A stretch of DNA of 64,000 nt from positions 248,001 to 312,000 of the forward strand of contig NZ_CP139960.1 of the NCBI RefSeq assembly GCF_034424215.1, read 5' to 3'. The translations under genes were made by a program, and so were the position numbers. Positions 11,101 through 19,412 of this stretch are shown piece after piece. Numbering within the stretch: the stretch's first letter is position 1; every line of letters begins with the position of its first letter. This stretch comes from Niabella yanshanensis. GTDB lineage: Bacteria > Bacteroidota > Bacteroidia > Chitinophagales > Chitinophagaceae. Under the pieces are notes generated by a model, which was not told the DNA's origin, ran no database searches, and saw only the letters and a list, made by a program, of their open reading frames with translations.

Positions 11101-12294
11101 GGCAACCAGCAGGCAGCTTTTAAAAACTATGTAGCTATCGACGTGATTAACTTTGGTAATGTTCTGTCTGCTGATCAGATGGCAAGGATATTCGACCCGT
11201 TTTATCAATTAGATCATAAAAACAAATACCAGGGATCGGGACTTGGATTATCGTTAGTAAAAAAACTGGTTGAACTTCATAAAGGTGCGGTTACCGTTAA
11301 AAGCTCTGCCGAGCAGGGCACTTGCTTCACGGTATTTTTGAGGCAGGGGTATCAACACTTCTCAAAAAATGAGCGAGCCGGCAGGCTAAATTACAGCCTG
11401 GACGACCTAATGGTGGATGCAATTGCCGGGGATTATAAGGCACTGAATGATGAACCGGGCATACGAACGGAAGGCGCTATTGCAGTTCAGGACCGGCCCC
11501 TATTATTGATTGTGGAAGATAATGCCGATGTGCTGCAATTCATTCGACAAATATTTATTGACTCCTGCAATGTTTTAACTGCCGGCAATGGCGACGAAGC
11601 ACTTTTGCTGGCAGCAAAATACCCGGTTGATCTTATAATAAGTGATGTTGAAATGCCGGTGATGAATGGGTTCGAGTTATGTAATGCCATTAAAGGTAAT
11701 TTAATCACCAGCCATATTTTTGTCATTTTGCTCACGGCCAAAACTTCACCTGATCACCAGCAAAAAGGATATTCGATTGGTGCAGATAGCTATATTACCA
11801 AACCTTTCGATGCCAATATATTACGTATACATGTGGCCAACCTTTTAAAAACACGGGCCAACCTGGCTCTTAAATTTAAAAAAGACGCCATTTTAGAGCC
11901 TGGGAAATTAAATCTTAGCTCCCCTGATGAAATTTTCCTGGAGAAAGCTATTGCTTTGGTTGAAGAAAATATAGAGAACCCGGAGTTTAATGCCAATATG
12001 TTCGTAGCCAAAATGTATATGAGCAGAACCGTGCTATATACCAAGCTGAAGGCATTAACCGGGCAAAATATATCTACGTTCATTCGTACCGTCCGGTTGA
12101 AAAAAGCAGCGCAATTTATACTGTACTCTAATAAAACCATTTCCCAGATTGCTTTTGATGCAGGCTTCAATGATTTAAAATATTTTCGTGAAAGCTTTAA
12201 GGAGCTGTTCAATCTAACTCCGTCTGAATACAAAAAGCAAAAATCGCCTGACAGGTCAGCTAGTGATGAGAATAAACCGAATACAGAGTCTTAG
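8152..12294 (+). CDS. Hybrid two-component system sensor kinase / AraC-type regulator (HTCS)
   Basis: A one-protein two-component system that senses a glycan breakdown product in the periplasm and activates PUL genes. Numbering is from the ATG at 8152 (1380 residues); the ATG at 8185 is also possible and directly starts a signal peptide (MRLQFIFILLFFCCFISTAQ). In order: two 7-bladed reg_prop propellers (about 45-715, many LWIGT and LWFGT repeats), Y_Y_Y domain (725-790), membrane segment (798-817), HisKA with phospho-acceptor His848 in SDISHDFRTPL, HATPase with N-box (Asn965) and GSGLGLS (1028-1034), a receiver domain with phospho-acceptor Asp1165 in IISDVEMPVMNG, and a C-terminal AraC DNA-binding domain (about 1260-1360). 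It lies beside GH88 and the SusC/D unit at the left edge, its likely target. Confidence 0.96.
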   Translation: MNRGDTSSRVVMRLQFIFILLFFCCFISTAQQGEALPGDLKFKHFTSANGLSQRSVMAIVQDKTGYLWFGTRDGLNKFDGQKFIVYRHMATDDASLSNNNVHSIYEDDYGNLWIGTQAGLNRYNPRTDNFTRFRLPKQGRGGPDAIVRSIIQVNRDLLWAATDDGIIQIHIKSNRVEQIIKPDGSNDLSNKSTRYFLKTKDGAVWICNTQFIDVYNLAKKTFSRIPYPRKSSNNIHFNDLPTLYIDRKNTIWLGYEQGLAVYNPQTGSFSDFEFNSKIAVSSAVRSICEDLTGNLWIGSYAGLYILDAAHSKISHIVHDENNATSLSQNSIYKIIRDSRGDMWLGTWADGLNYYNKDIGTFKSISFGNAPNKLNYKVVSGIAEDLQGNLWIGTEGGGLNVYDKNSLRFSYFKHEPDNPHSLAANNVKSVIAAGNGHIWLGMHDGGVNVLDPSQQPFRFKKIDFSAPGAIPLKGYKVLTLLEDRNENIWIGTLTGGLCFYNTRKQELTKTDNDIRTVMSIAQTADPEVLAIGGDNGLETINIRTKKRVKIPLEQIVKRNTPLYVNCVFIDAFNIYWIGTEGNGVFMYDPEKNEAKVYGTGEGLPNDIVYGILADETGNIWVSTNNGISRLEISSGKIKNFSQQDGLQGNEFNYGSFFRSRSGELYFGGINGLTYFNPAAIKKNNFVPVIDIANLEVNNMPYLRITDAIPEVSLRYNQNNFSIEFTALNYMYPEKSEFAYKLEGMDRDWIYVKNERRAVYTNIPAGHYIFKVKGANSDGIWNEEGDELAIKVQPAPWQTWWAYAIYTAILLAVALYIRKLIVLRVREKRETERIEQRNRMKLSLFSDISHDFRTPLTLIVGPLKEMLDKNEGDAHIKQQHAIMYRNAGMLLQLINEVLDFTKMESNAQKLEASQANLVHFMQDIKMSFDALAATRNIGFDLIVENDIPGIWFDQVLIRKVLFNLLANAFKFTNAGKSITIKISSTGNQQAAFKNYVAIDVINFGNVLSADQMARIFDPFYQLDHKNKYQGSGLGLSLVKKLVELHKGAVTVKSSAEQGTCFTVFLRQGYQHFSKNERAGRLNYSLDDLMVDAIAGDYKALNDEPGIRTEGAIAVQDRPLLLIVEDNADVLQFIRQIFIDSCNVLTAGNGDEALLLAAKYPVDLIISDVEMPVMNGFELCNAIKGNLITSHIFVILLTAKTSPDHQQKGYSIGADSYITKPFDANILRIHVANLLKTRANLALKFKKDAILEPGKLNLSSPDEIFLEKAIALVEENIENPEFNANMFVAKMYMSRTVLYTKLKALTGQNISTFIRTVRLKKAAQFILYSNKTISQIAFDAGFNDLKYFRESFKELFNLTPSEYKKQKSPDRSASDENKPNTES

Positions 12295-12308
12295 AATATT
12301 TTTAAATA

Positions 12309-12340
12309 TATAATCGTGCCGGTGTAGGATTATAATTTTT
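12309..12340 (+). terminator. Intrinsic terminator of the two-component regulator gene
   Basis: A perfect 7-bp stem TATAATC / GATTATA with a 12-base loop is followed by ATTTTT, 15 bases after the stop codon. Confidence 0.6.
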
Positions 12341-12541
12341 AAGACCCGACCGGGCAAAATATGCTGAGGCAAATAGGCCTGGAATAAGCATTATTTCGAT
12401 AAATTTTTAGATAAATGCCTTTGGGTATTTGTTGTTAATATCTATTCATTGGTACCGGCCCCATATATCTTGAGCAAAAACTACAATGGGGTGAATGCAT
12501 CGGGCGGCAAACGGTTATAGCCATCGTTTTTAAAATAAAAC

Positions 12542-12572
12542 AGGCCAAAGAGTAAAAATTCCCTGGCCTTGC
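12542..12572 (-). terminator. Possible terminator of the LacI-type regulator gene (leftward)
   Basis: Inverted repeat AGGCCA / TGGCCT around a 16-base loop; on the minus strand it is followed by GTTTTATTTT. It lies about 130 bases past the regulator's stop, so the call is weak. Confidence 0.33.
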
Positions 12573-12634
12573 GATTGCGTAAAAGCGATTGAAATTTTTG
12601 CAATCAACGATTGAAAAGCAAAAATACAAAAATA

Positions 12635-12648
12635 TGCAATCGATTGTA
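12635..12648. promoter_or_regulatory. CG-centred operator-like palindrome in a convergent gap
   Basis: TGCAATCGATTGTA has 13 of 14 bases in common with the ideal palindrome TGCAATCGATTGCA. It sits in the 408-base gap between two convergent genes (12295-12702), where no promoter is needed. Half-sites of the same kind crowd next to it: GCGATTG at 12571 and 12585 and CAATCAACGATTG at 12601-12613. Nothing else was seen in this gap apart from the two terminators. Confidence 0.5.
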
Positions 12649-12702
12649 TTTTTATTTTGTTTTTATTGTTATTTTGAATGATTAACCGGCATACATTGGA
12701 AG

Positions 12703-13722
12703 TTAAATAGATCTTATTGAGGACCGCCTGATAATAAGCTCAGAACGGATGATTATCCTGAGTGTTTTTTTAGTGTCTGGATATAGAAGTTGCTGAATCA
12801 GATTTTGGGCAGCGATTAAGCCGATGTCATACCCTGAATAGCTTACGGTAGATAGCTTCGGTTCTACTATTTCAGCGACGGGGTCATTGTTGAACCCAAC
12901 GAAAGCGATGTCTTCCGGTATTCTTATACCAGCACTTTTCAGGGCAATCATGCAGGCTACAGCGCCGTTATCGTTAGCTGCAACTATACCGTCAGGACGC
13001 TTTTTCATAGCTATTATTTGTTCAGCTGCGTTTAGCCCCGACTGATGATCTAATGTATTGAAAAGAAGATTTCTGTCGGTAACTTTCTTTCCGTACTTCA
13101 ACATCGCCTGCTTAAATCCTTCATATCGCTCCTTGTAGATGTGGAAGTTTGTATTTGCCGTCATATGTACCAGGTACTGGCATCCCTGTAAAATAAGGTG
13201 TTCTGTAGCTTTAAATGAAGCCGATACATTATCAATGGTAATTGCTGGATATTCGTAACTATCCGGAACACGGTCAAAAAAGATGACCGGTATATCCTTA
13301 TCAAAAAAGTTTTTGAAGTGGTTTACGTCGGGGCTGTTAAAGCAAAGCGATACAATAAGGCCATCTACCCTGTTCTGGAACATCGTCTTTACATTGATAA
13401 TCTCTTTACTGTGCAGTTCGTCAGATTGTGTTATGATTATATTATAACCATGTTGATTTGCAATCTTCTCAATTCCCGATATGGCTGAAGACATAAAATG
13501 ACTTGCCAAACGGGGAAGTATGACGCCGATGATATGTGTTTTATTAGACCGCAGGCTCCTGGCAAACGGGTTACCCTGGTATCCCATTGCATCGGCAGCT
13601 TCAGCAACTTTTTTTATTGTTCTGGAATTGACCCGTGGGTCGTTTTTCAGCGCCCGGCTTACAGTAGCGGGAGACAGGCCGAGCAGGTCTGCAATATCGT
13701 AAATCGTAATTGCCTTGTTCAT
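12703..13722 (-). CDS. LacI-family transcriptional regulator (transketolase/xylose side)
   Basis: A 339-residue regulator. Residues 5-24 form the LacI helix-turn-helix (TIYDIADLLGLSPATVSRAL), followed by the hinge region and a periplasmic-binding-protein-like sugar sensor domain from about residue 60 (THIIGVILPRL to the C-terminus). It has no signal and acts in the cytoplasm. It is divergent from the split transketolase genes, and a CG-centred palindrome (13800-13813) lies in the shared 182-base gap, so autoregulation and control of the transketolase are likely. Its recognition helix shares the ATVSRAL core with the second LacI paralogue at 28101-29156, so both may read the same operators. 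The inducer is probably xylose or a xylo-oligosaccharide; this is inference from context. Confidence 0.93.
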   Translation of the reverse strand: MNKAITIYDIADLLGLSPATVSRALKNDPRVNSRTIKKVAEAADAMGYQGNPFARSLRSNKTHIIGVILPRLASHFMSSAISGIEKIANQHGYNIIITQSDELHSKEIINVKTMFQNRVDGLIVSLCFNSPDVNHFKNFFDKDIPVIFFDRVPDSYEYPAITIDNVSASFKATEHLILQGCQYLVHMTANTNFHIYKERYEGFKQAMLKYGKKVTDRNLLFNTLDHQSGLNAAEQIIAMKKRPDGIVAANDNGAVACMIALKSAGIRIPEDIAFVGFNNDPVAEIVEPKLSTVSYSGYDIGLIAAQNLIQQLLYPDTKKTLRIIIRSELIIRRSSIRSI

Positions 13723-13799
13723 GCAAGTAAAGTAAAAAAAATGTCGCCGGCAATATAGGGCTCAATCGGAAGAATAGAAAGATTTCTTAGCAAAATAAA

Positions 13800-13813
13800 T
13801 GCAACCGATTTCA
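13800..13813. promoter_or_regulatory. Candidate LacI-type operator before the transketolase genes
   Basis: TGCAACCGATTTCA matches the CG-centred motif found at eight other sites here. It would overlap the -33 region of the rightward promoter at 13832-13839, which fits repression. Confidence 0.55.
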
Positions 13814-13831
13814 TTTTTGATTATTTATACA

Positions 13832-13839
13832 TATTTTTG
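13832..13839 (+). promoter_or_regulatory. Candidate -7 element of the transketolase/xylose isomerase unit
   Basis: TATTTTTG matches TAnnTTTG, 66 bases before the ATG at 13905. A -33 element at the usual spacing is only weakly present and falls inside the operator-like palindrome. Confidence 0.4.
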
Positions 13840-13904
13840 TCCGTAGCAATACTGCTTTAGTCAAATCCTGGTCGGATCTATTAAATTTTTTAACCAATTT
13901 TCAA

Positions 13905-14756
13905 ATGAGTAGAGAACTTTCAATTGCCGGGTTAGAAGATCTGGCAACCCAGGTAAGGCGTGATATTGTACGCATGGTTCATGGCTGTCAGTCTGGCCAT
14001 CCGGGCGGATCGCTGGGGTGCACAGACTTTTTGGTAGCCCTTTATTTTAAAATAATGAATCACGATACATCTTTCAGTATGGAGGGCGTAAATGAAGATT
14101 TATTCTTTCTGTCCAACGGGCATATATCGCCGCTATTATACGCAGTGCTCGCCCGTAGCGGTTATTTTGATCCTGCAGAGCTCAGCACATTCAGAAAGAT
14201 TAATTCAAGGTTGCAGGGACATCCCACTACGCATGAAGGATTGCCTGGTATACGAATGTCGTCCGGTTCATTAGGTCAGGGTCTTTCAGTGGCCATAGGA
14301 GCTGCGATTACAAAAAAAAGAAGAAATGAAACCAGCCTGGTTTTTTCATTACATGGGGATGGTGAGCTGCAGGAGGGCCAGATCTGGGAGGCGGCTCTTT
14401 TTGCTCCTGCCAAAAAGATAGATAACCTGGTGGTTACCATTGATGTGAACGGACAGCAAATAGATGGTTCTACCAACGATGTATTGTCGCTGGGCGATTT
14501 AAGGGCCAAATGGATGGCCTTTGGATGGGAGGTAATTGAGCTGGAGGGAAATAATATGAAGGAAATAGTAGAAGCACTAACCTTTGCAAAGAGCAGGACT
14601 TTCAGGGGTAAGCCTATTGTTATTTTAATGCATACAAATATGGGACATGGCGTAAGCTTTATGACGGGGTCACATAAATGGCATGGCATTGCGCCCAACG
14701 ATGAGCAGCTTAACATGGCGCTGTCTGAACTTTCCTCAACCCTGTCAGACTATTAA
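13905..14756 (+). CDS. Transketolase, N-terminal (TPP-binding) subunit
   Basis: One half of a split transketolase, which moves two-carbon units between pentose and other sugar phosphates in the non-oxidative pentose phosphate pathway. The 283 residues carry the thiamine-pyrophosphate motif beginning GDGELQEGQ (Gly151-Asp152-Gly153) and ending at Asn182, plus the GHPGGSLGC block (31-39). There is no signal peptide. The C-terminal subunit follows after 33 bases, so the two are translated together. In the context of xylose isomerase downstream, the enzyme would carry xylulose 5-phosphate into central metabolism. The palindrome before it suggests sugar-controlled expression, so this is probably a pathway-dedicated copy besides a housekeeping enzyme elsewhere (inference). 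Confidence 0.95.
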   Translation: MSRELSIAGLEDLATQVRRDIVRMVHGCQSGHPGGSLGCTDFLVALYFKIMNHDTSFSMEGVNEDLFFLSNGHISPLLYAVLARSGYFDPAELSTFRKINSRLQGHPTTHEGLPGIRMSSGSLGQGLSVAIGAAITKKRRNETSLVFSLHGDGELQEGQIWEAALFAPAKKIDNLVVTIDVNGQQIDGSTNDVLSLGDLRAKWMAFGWEVIELEGNNMKEIVEALTFAKSRTFRGKPIVILMHTNMGHGVSFMTGSHKWHGIAPNDEQLNMALSELSSTLSDY

Positions 14757-14789
14757 GATCCTACTACCCAATAATTTAAATAGCTTATA

Positions 14790-15743
14790 ATGACTAAATA
14801 TACATTTACAGAAAAGAAAGATACCCGGTCTGGTTTTGGCGCCGGTTTAGTGGAAGCAGCTAGAAGAAATGATAAAGTGGTGGCGCTTTGTGCCGACCTG
14901 ATTGGTTCTCTTAAAATGGAGGCCTTTATTAAAGAATTCCCCGGAAGATTTACACAGGTGGGAATTGCAGAAGCCAATATGATGGGTATTGCAGCCGGTA
15001 TGTCTATTGGAGGTGAAATACCTTTTACCGGAACCTTTGCCAATTTTTCCACAGGCAGGGTTTATGACCAGATCAGGCAAAGTATTGCCTACAGTGGGAA
15101 GAATGTAAAAATATGCGCTTCACACGCCGGGCTCACATTGGGAGAAGACGGTGCTACGCACCAGATCCTCGAAGATATAGGCATGATGAAAATGTTACCC
15201 GGAATGACTGTGATTAATCCTTGTGATTATAATCAGACGAAGGCTGCAACAATAGCTATTGCTGATTTTCAAGGGCCTGTTTACCTTAGGTTTGGCCGCC
15301 CGGTAGTACCGATCTTCACAGGGGAAGATCAGGTTTTTGAAATAGGTAAAGCGTGGATGGTAAACGAAGGGGCAGATGTAAGCATATTTGCTACCGGGCA
15401 TTTGGTTTGGGAAGCCATACAAGCCGCTGAACAACTAGAGGAAATGGGTATTAAAGCCGAGGTGGTGAACATCCATACTATCAAACCTTTGGATGAATTG
15501 GCGGTTCTTAAATCTGTTGCTAAAACCAGGTGCGTGGTTAGTGCGGAAGAGCACAACAGGATTGGCGGTTTGGGAGATAGCATTGCTCAATTACTGATCA
15601 AACAGGATCCTGTTCCACAGGAGTTTGTAGCTACCGACGATACTTTTGGAGAAAGCGGCAAACCTGCGGAGCTGATGGAAAAATATGGCCTCAATGCTGC
15701 CAGTATTGTAAAGGCCGCTCAAAGAGCGATGCAGCGTAAATAA
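14790..15743 (+). CDS. Transketolase, C-terminal (pyrimidine-binding and regulatory) subunit
   Basis: The second half of the split transketolase (317 residues). It has the transketolase pyrimidine-binding domain (about 5-170, with QVGIAEANMMGIAAGMS containing the Glu that activates the TPP ring) and the transketolase C-terminal domain (about 190-310, VSAEEHNRIGGLGDS). Similar halves occur in 1-deoxyxylulose-5-phosphate synthase, but the split form and the upstream subunit point to transketolase. It starts 33 bases after the N-terminal subunit and ends just before a strong terminator, so the two genes form their own transcript. Confidence 0.95.
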   Translation: MTKYTFTEKKDTRSGFGAGLVEAARRNDKVVALCADLIGSLKMEAFIKEFPGRFTQVGIAEANMMGIAAGMSIGGEIPFTGTFANFSTGRVYDQIRQSIAYSGKNVKICASHAGLTLGEDGATHQILEDIGMMKMLPGMTVINPCDYNQTKAATIAIADFQGPVYLRFGRPVVPIFTGEDQVFEIGKAWMVNEGADVSIFATGHLVWEAIQAAEQLEEMGIKAEVVNIHTIKPLDELAVLKSVAKTRCVVSAEEHNRIGGLGDSIAQLLIKQDPVPQEFVATDDTFGESGKPAELMEKYGLNAASIVKAAQRAMQRK

Positions 15744-15766
15744 TAGTTGATAAAATAGGAGAATTG

Positions 15767-15802
15767 AATAGATTAAGGTCTAAGCCCTTTAATCTATTTT
15801 TT
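15767..15802 (+). terminator. Intrinsic terminator after the transketolase genes
   Basis: A stem of about 11 bp (ATAGATTAAGG pairing with CCTTTAATCTAT, one bulged base) is followed by a run of T's, 24 bases past the stop codon. Confidence 0.7.
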
Positions 15803-15955
15803 AAAACTTTTCGGTCTGTGCATCTTTATTACGGCTAAAGGCAAATTTGTGCAACAGGGAAGTAAAGTTAACTTATGGAGATAGGAACGGCCTGGCCTTT
15901 TTGATAAAACGATTTTGCTATTCAATATTTAGAACTTAAAATATAAATTTCAATT

Positions 15956-17284
15956 ATGAGCGTATTATTAGGCGATCAGGAGTACTTTAAAGGTATTCCC
16001 CAAATACAATATGAGGGTCTGGAAAGCGATAACCCATTAGCTTTCCGGTGGTATGACGCCAACAGGGTAGTGGCGGGAAAAACATTAAAAGAGCATTTTC
16101 GTTTTGCCTGTGCCTACTGGCATTCGTTCTGCAATGATGGTAACGATCCTTTTGGCCCGGGAACCCATGTGTTTGGATGGAACAGCAAAGCTGATGCGGT
16201 AGCAAGGGCGAAAGACAAGATGGATGCTGCTTTTGAGTTTATCACTAAAATGAACCTGCCGTTTTATTGTTTTCATGATATAGACCTGGTGGATTATGGA
16301 ACGGATGTAAACGAGAATGATAAAAGATTACAGGCTGTAGTAGATTATGCCAAACAGAAGCAGGCCGATAGTGGTGTAAAATTATTATGGGGTACTGCCA
16401 ACGTATTCTCTAATCCGCGTTATATGAACGGGGCTTCTACCAATCCTGATTTTCAGGTTTTGTCGCATGCAGCTGCCCAGGTAAAAGCGGCCATTGATGC
16501 CACTATAGAACTGGGTGGGGACGGTTATGTTTTCTGGGGTGGAAGAGAAGGCTATATGACCTTGCTCAATACCGATATGAAAAGGGAGAAGGAGCATTTT
16601 GCGCGTTTCCTGCATACAGCCAAAGATTATGCACGTAAAAATGGTTTTAAAGGAACTTTCCTGATCGAGCCGAAACCCATGGAGCCTACCAAGCACCAGT
16701 ACGATTATGATTGCGAAACCGTAATCGGCTTCTTGCGCCAGTGGGACTTATTAGGCGATTTTAAGATCAATATAGAAGTAAATCATGCCACCCTTGCAGG
16801 ACATACGTTCCAGCACGAGCTGCAGGTGTCAGCTGATGCAGGTGTATTGGGATCTTTGGATGCCAACCGGGGGGATTACCAGAATGGCTGGGATACCGAT
16901 CAGTTTCCCAACAATTTAAATGAATTAACGGAAGCGATGTTGATCTTCCTGGAAGCAGGCGGTTTGCAGGGTGGCGGAATTAATTTTGATGCGAAGATCC
17001 GTCGCGCGTCAACGGATCCTGCTGATTTGTTCTATGCGCATATTGGCGGTATGGATACATTTGCCAGGGCCTTGATCACGGCCGATAAGATCCTGTCCAA
17101 TTCTGATTACCGTAAATTAAAGCAGGAGCGTTATGCTTCCTTTGATGGGGGTAAAGGAAAGGCTTTCGAGCAGGGTCAATTAACATTAGAAGATCTTCGT
17201 GCTTACGCTATTGAAACGGGTGAGCCTGCTGTAACAAGTGGCAAACAGGAGTACCTGGAGAATATTATTAACCGGTTTATATAG
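15956..17284 (+). CDS. xylA: Xylose isomerase
   Basis: Converts D-xylose to D-xylulose with two divalent metal ions, in the cytoplasm. The 442-residue length is that of the long (group II) enzymes. Visible family motifs: [10 protein letters not shown] with the catalytic His, [23 protein letters not shown] with the metal-binding Glu, [34 protein letters not shown] and [10 protein letters not shown]. There is no signal peptide. It lies 212 bases after the transketolase pair, behind a terminator, so it likely has its own promoter; the gap holds a weaker motif copy (ATAAAACGATTTTG at 15904-15917). No xylulokinase gene follows or occurs in this window, so the next pathway step must be encoded elsewhere. 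Confidence 0.98.
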   Translation: MSVLLGDQEYFKGIPQIQYEGLESDNPLAFRWYDANRVVAGKTLKEHFRFACAYWHSFCNDGNDPFGPGTHVFGWNSKADAVARAKDKMDAAFEFITKMNLPFYCFHDIDLVDYGTDVNENDKRLQAVVDYAKQKQADSGVKLLWGTANVFSNPRYMNGASTNPDFQVLSHAAAQVKAAIDATIELGGDGYVFWGGREGYMTLLNTDMKREKEHFARFLHTAKDYARKNGFKGTFLIEPKPMEPTKHQYDYDCETVIGFLRQWDLLGDFKINIEVNHATLAGHTFQHELQVSADAGVLGSLDANRGDYQNGWDTDQFPNNLNELTEAMLIFLEAGGLQGGGINFDAKIRRASTDPADLFYAHIGGMDTFARALITADKILSNSDYRKLKQERYASFDGGKGKAFEQGQLTLEDLRAYAIETGEPAVTSGKQEYLENIINRFI

Positions 17285-17291
17285 TTTTTTT

Positions 17292-17331
17292 AGTCCATAG
17301 TCCATGGATAATAGACCATGGGCTATGGACT
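17292..17331. terminator. Long perfect hairpin between convergent xylA and the esterase
   Basis: Arms of 16 bases (AGTCCATAGTCCATGG pairing with CCATGGGCTATGGACT, one G-U pair) enclose an 8-base loop, in the 106-base gap between two converging genes. There is no T-run on the 3' side in either direction, so it is not a textbook terminator, but position and stability fit a bidirectional transcript end. AGTCCAT/ATGGACT units look like a short dispersed repeat. Confidence 0.5.
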
Positions 17332-17390
17332 TCATAATAGAACACCAACCACGTGGTGCAAACGTGGCTATATTGTCAACCTGGGCATGT

Positions 17391-19325
17391 TTAGTCTGCA
17401 TCCGTTCTAAACGGAGCAGCAGGCAGTCCCTCCTTATTAAATAGGTTAGGGTTTACAGGGTTATCGGCCCAGGCATAACGAACATATTTGGGGTCGGTAA
17501 TTTCTTCTGACGAAACTATAATACGATTTCCATCGATAACTGCTTTCGCCCAAACAAATTTCTTATCGGCTCCTGCAATGGCAAATTCTGAAACGGGTTC
17601 TCCATCATGGGTAATAAGCCCGCCACCTGTATTAGAGAAGGTAAGCATTATTTTATTGCCGTCCTTTACGGATGATTGCAGGGTCGGTCCAGTATATACA
17701 ATATCTTTTTTATAAGCCATCTTTTCTGCTGCCAGCGCCAGTCTTTCCCCCACTTCTTTTTTACGATCAGGATGAATATCGTTCCACTCTCCCAAATCAA
17801 TAGTTACTGCCATGGCAGTATTGGGAACTGTTAATGATCTCGCCTGAGCTTCGCGAAACATCGCCCAACCCGATTCTCCCGGCACATAACTGTAATCCAT
17901 AAAACCGGGTAGCTGCACAAACAGGAAAGGAGCGTCCGGTAGTTGCCATTGATTACGCCAGTCTTTAATCATTGCAGGTTGTATTTGGGCATACTCTTGC
18001 GGTTTGCCTGTATTACTTTCTCCCTGGTACCACGCGAACCCTTTAACAGAGAAAGGGATGACAGGCGCCAACATTGCGTTGAAGATAGCGGCAGGCTGGC
18101 TGTTGGCAACAATGCTTCCGCCACTGCCACCCCTGCCACGAAGGGGTGTGAAAACCTGGCCTACCTTATATTTCCAGTAACCGGTTAGTTCAACGGTATC
18201 GTTACCTGCTATTAACTGGTAAGGTTTATCTGGTACGAAACCTCCTTTGCCGCCGTTATTAGTTACCCGAACTACCAGAACATTTTTTCCCTCCCTGAGC
18301 AAGCCACCGGCAACAGGATAACGTCGTTGGGGGTACATATAGGATGTGGCGCCTATTCTGACCCCATTCAGGTAGCATTCGTCTGCGTCAACAATTCTAC
18401 CTAAAAACATTTTTGCAGGCTTGCCGGTCATAGAAGCAGGTATGTCCAGTTCCTTGCGAAACCATATTATACCATCCAGGTTTTTAACACCCTGGTCTTC
18501 CCAATATCCGGGGACAGCCATGTTGCGCCAACCTTTGGGCTGATAGGATAGATCGTACCATTTTTCGTCCTGCCCTTTATCTGTCGGCCGTTTAGCCAAC
18601 AAGCCTCCGTTATTGTTACCCGGCTTTCTTCGTAAATTATTTAGATAGACCGTATCCTTATTTTTGGTTATGATGCTAAGCTGTCCGGGAAAATTAGCAA
18701 AGCCTTTTTCACTGGTCCATGCCTCAATAGGAGTGCCACCCCAGGTAGCATTAATAATTCCAACAGGTACATTGTGAGACGCGGCGATCTTCTCAGCAAA
18801 GAAATAAGCTACTGCAGAGAAATCCATAACATTGGCAGGGTTAACATCCTTCCAGGAACCACCCGGTAAATCTGCCTGGGGTTGCACCATACTGGTTACG
18901 TTAGGTATTTTAAATTGCCTGATATTGGGATTGCCGGCCGTCAAAATTTCATTAGCGTAAATAATATCATGTTGGCGCATCATATGCTCCATATTCGATT
19001 GTCCTGAAAATAGCCATACTTCGCCCACCAGGATATGATTCAGTATAATTTTATTTTTGCCGGATATTTCCATCCTGTAAGGTCCTCCCGAGGGGGTAGA
19101 TGCCAGCTGTATAGTCCACTTTCCTGAATGATCGGTAGTTGCCCGGTAGGTTTTATGATTGAATCGAACGGTAACTTTTTCCCGGGTTGATGCCCATCCC
19201 CAAATGTTTATCTTCGTATTACGCTGTAAAACCATGCTATCCCTGATGATGCGGGGAAGCTTCACCTGGGATAGGATTGGGACAGATATCAATAAGAATA
19301 AGCCGCCTAACAAAAATCTAAACAT
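17391..19325 (-). CDS. Sialate O-acetylesterase-like SGNH carbohydrate esterase (probable xylan acetylesterase)
   Basis: A secreted 644-residue esterase (signal peptide MFRFLLGGLFLLISVPILSQ). The SGNH nucleophile motif FSGQSNMEH (Ser110) and the C-terminal Asp/His pair in WNDIHPD (Asp516, His518) are intact. A beta-sandwich inserted at about residues 245-395 divides the catalytic domain, as in many sialate O-acetylesterase-like proteins. The annotation name comes from the family; sialic acid is not likely here, because the gene is the last of a xylan operon. Removal of acetyl groups from xylo-oligosaccharides in the periplasm is the more probable job (inference). It follows the GH43 gene by 87 bases and ends the leftward operon. 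Confidence 0.9.
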   Translation of the reverse strand: MFRFLLGGLFLLISVPILSQVKLPRIIRDSMVLQRNTKINIWGWASTREKVTVRFNHKTYRATTDHSGKWTIQLASTPSGGPYRMEISGKNKIILNHILVGEVWLFSGQSNMEHMMRQHDIIYANEILTAGNPNIRQFKIPNVTSMVQPQADLPGGSWKDVNPANVMDFSAVAYFFAEKIAASHNVPVGIINATWGGTPIEAWTSEKGFANFPGQLSIITKNKDTVYLNNLRRKPGNNNGGLLAKRPTDKGQDEKWYDLSYQPKGWRNMAVPGYWEDQGVKNLDGIIWFRKELDIPASMTGKPAKMFLGRIVDADECYLNGVRIGATSYMYPQRRYPVAGGLLREGKNVLVVRVTNNGGKGGFVPDKPYQLIAGNDTVELTGYWKYKVGQVFTPLRGRGGSGGSIVANSQPAAIFNAMLAPVIPFSVKGFAWYQGESNTGKPQEYAQIQPAMIKDWRNQWQLPDAPFLFVQLPGFMDYSYVPGESGWAMFREAQARSLTVPNTAMAVTIDLGEWNDIHPDRKKEVGERLALAAEKMAYKKDIVYTGPTLQSSVKDGNKIMLTFSNTGGGLITHDGEPVSEFAIAGADKKFVWAKAVIDGNRIIVSSEEITDPKYVRYAWADNPVNPNLFNKEGLPAAPFRTDAD

Positions 19326-19412
19326 CTAACTGTTATTTGAATAAGTTTTTCAAACCCCGGCACCCCGGGCAGGTAAAATAGTGCCACCAAAGAAATTACC
19401 GATTACCTGTTT

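Noticed and set aside
12435-12629. A 64-residue frame in the convergent gap
   Set aside because: No family resemblance, and it overlaps inverted repeats and operator half-sites.
13723-13904. Possible TPP riboswitch before the transketolase genes
   Set aside because: No THI-box-like CTGAGA element or long structured leader; the space fits a normal promoter with an operator.
15904-15917. ATAAAACGATTTTG before xylA, and its relative TTAAAACGATTTTG at 34697-34710
   Set aside because: The core AAACGATT is shared with the operator set, but the outer TG/CA positions do not fit; noted as weak and not listed as operators.
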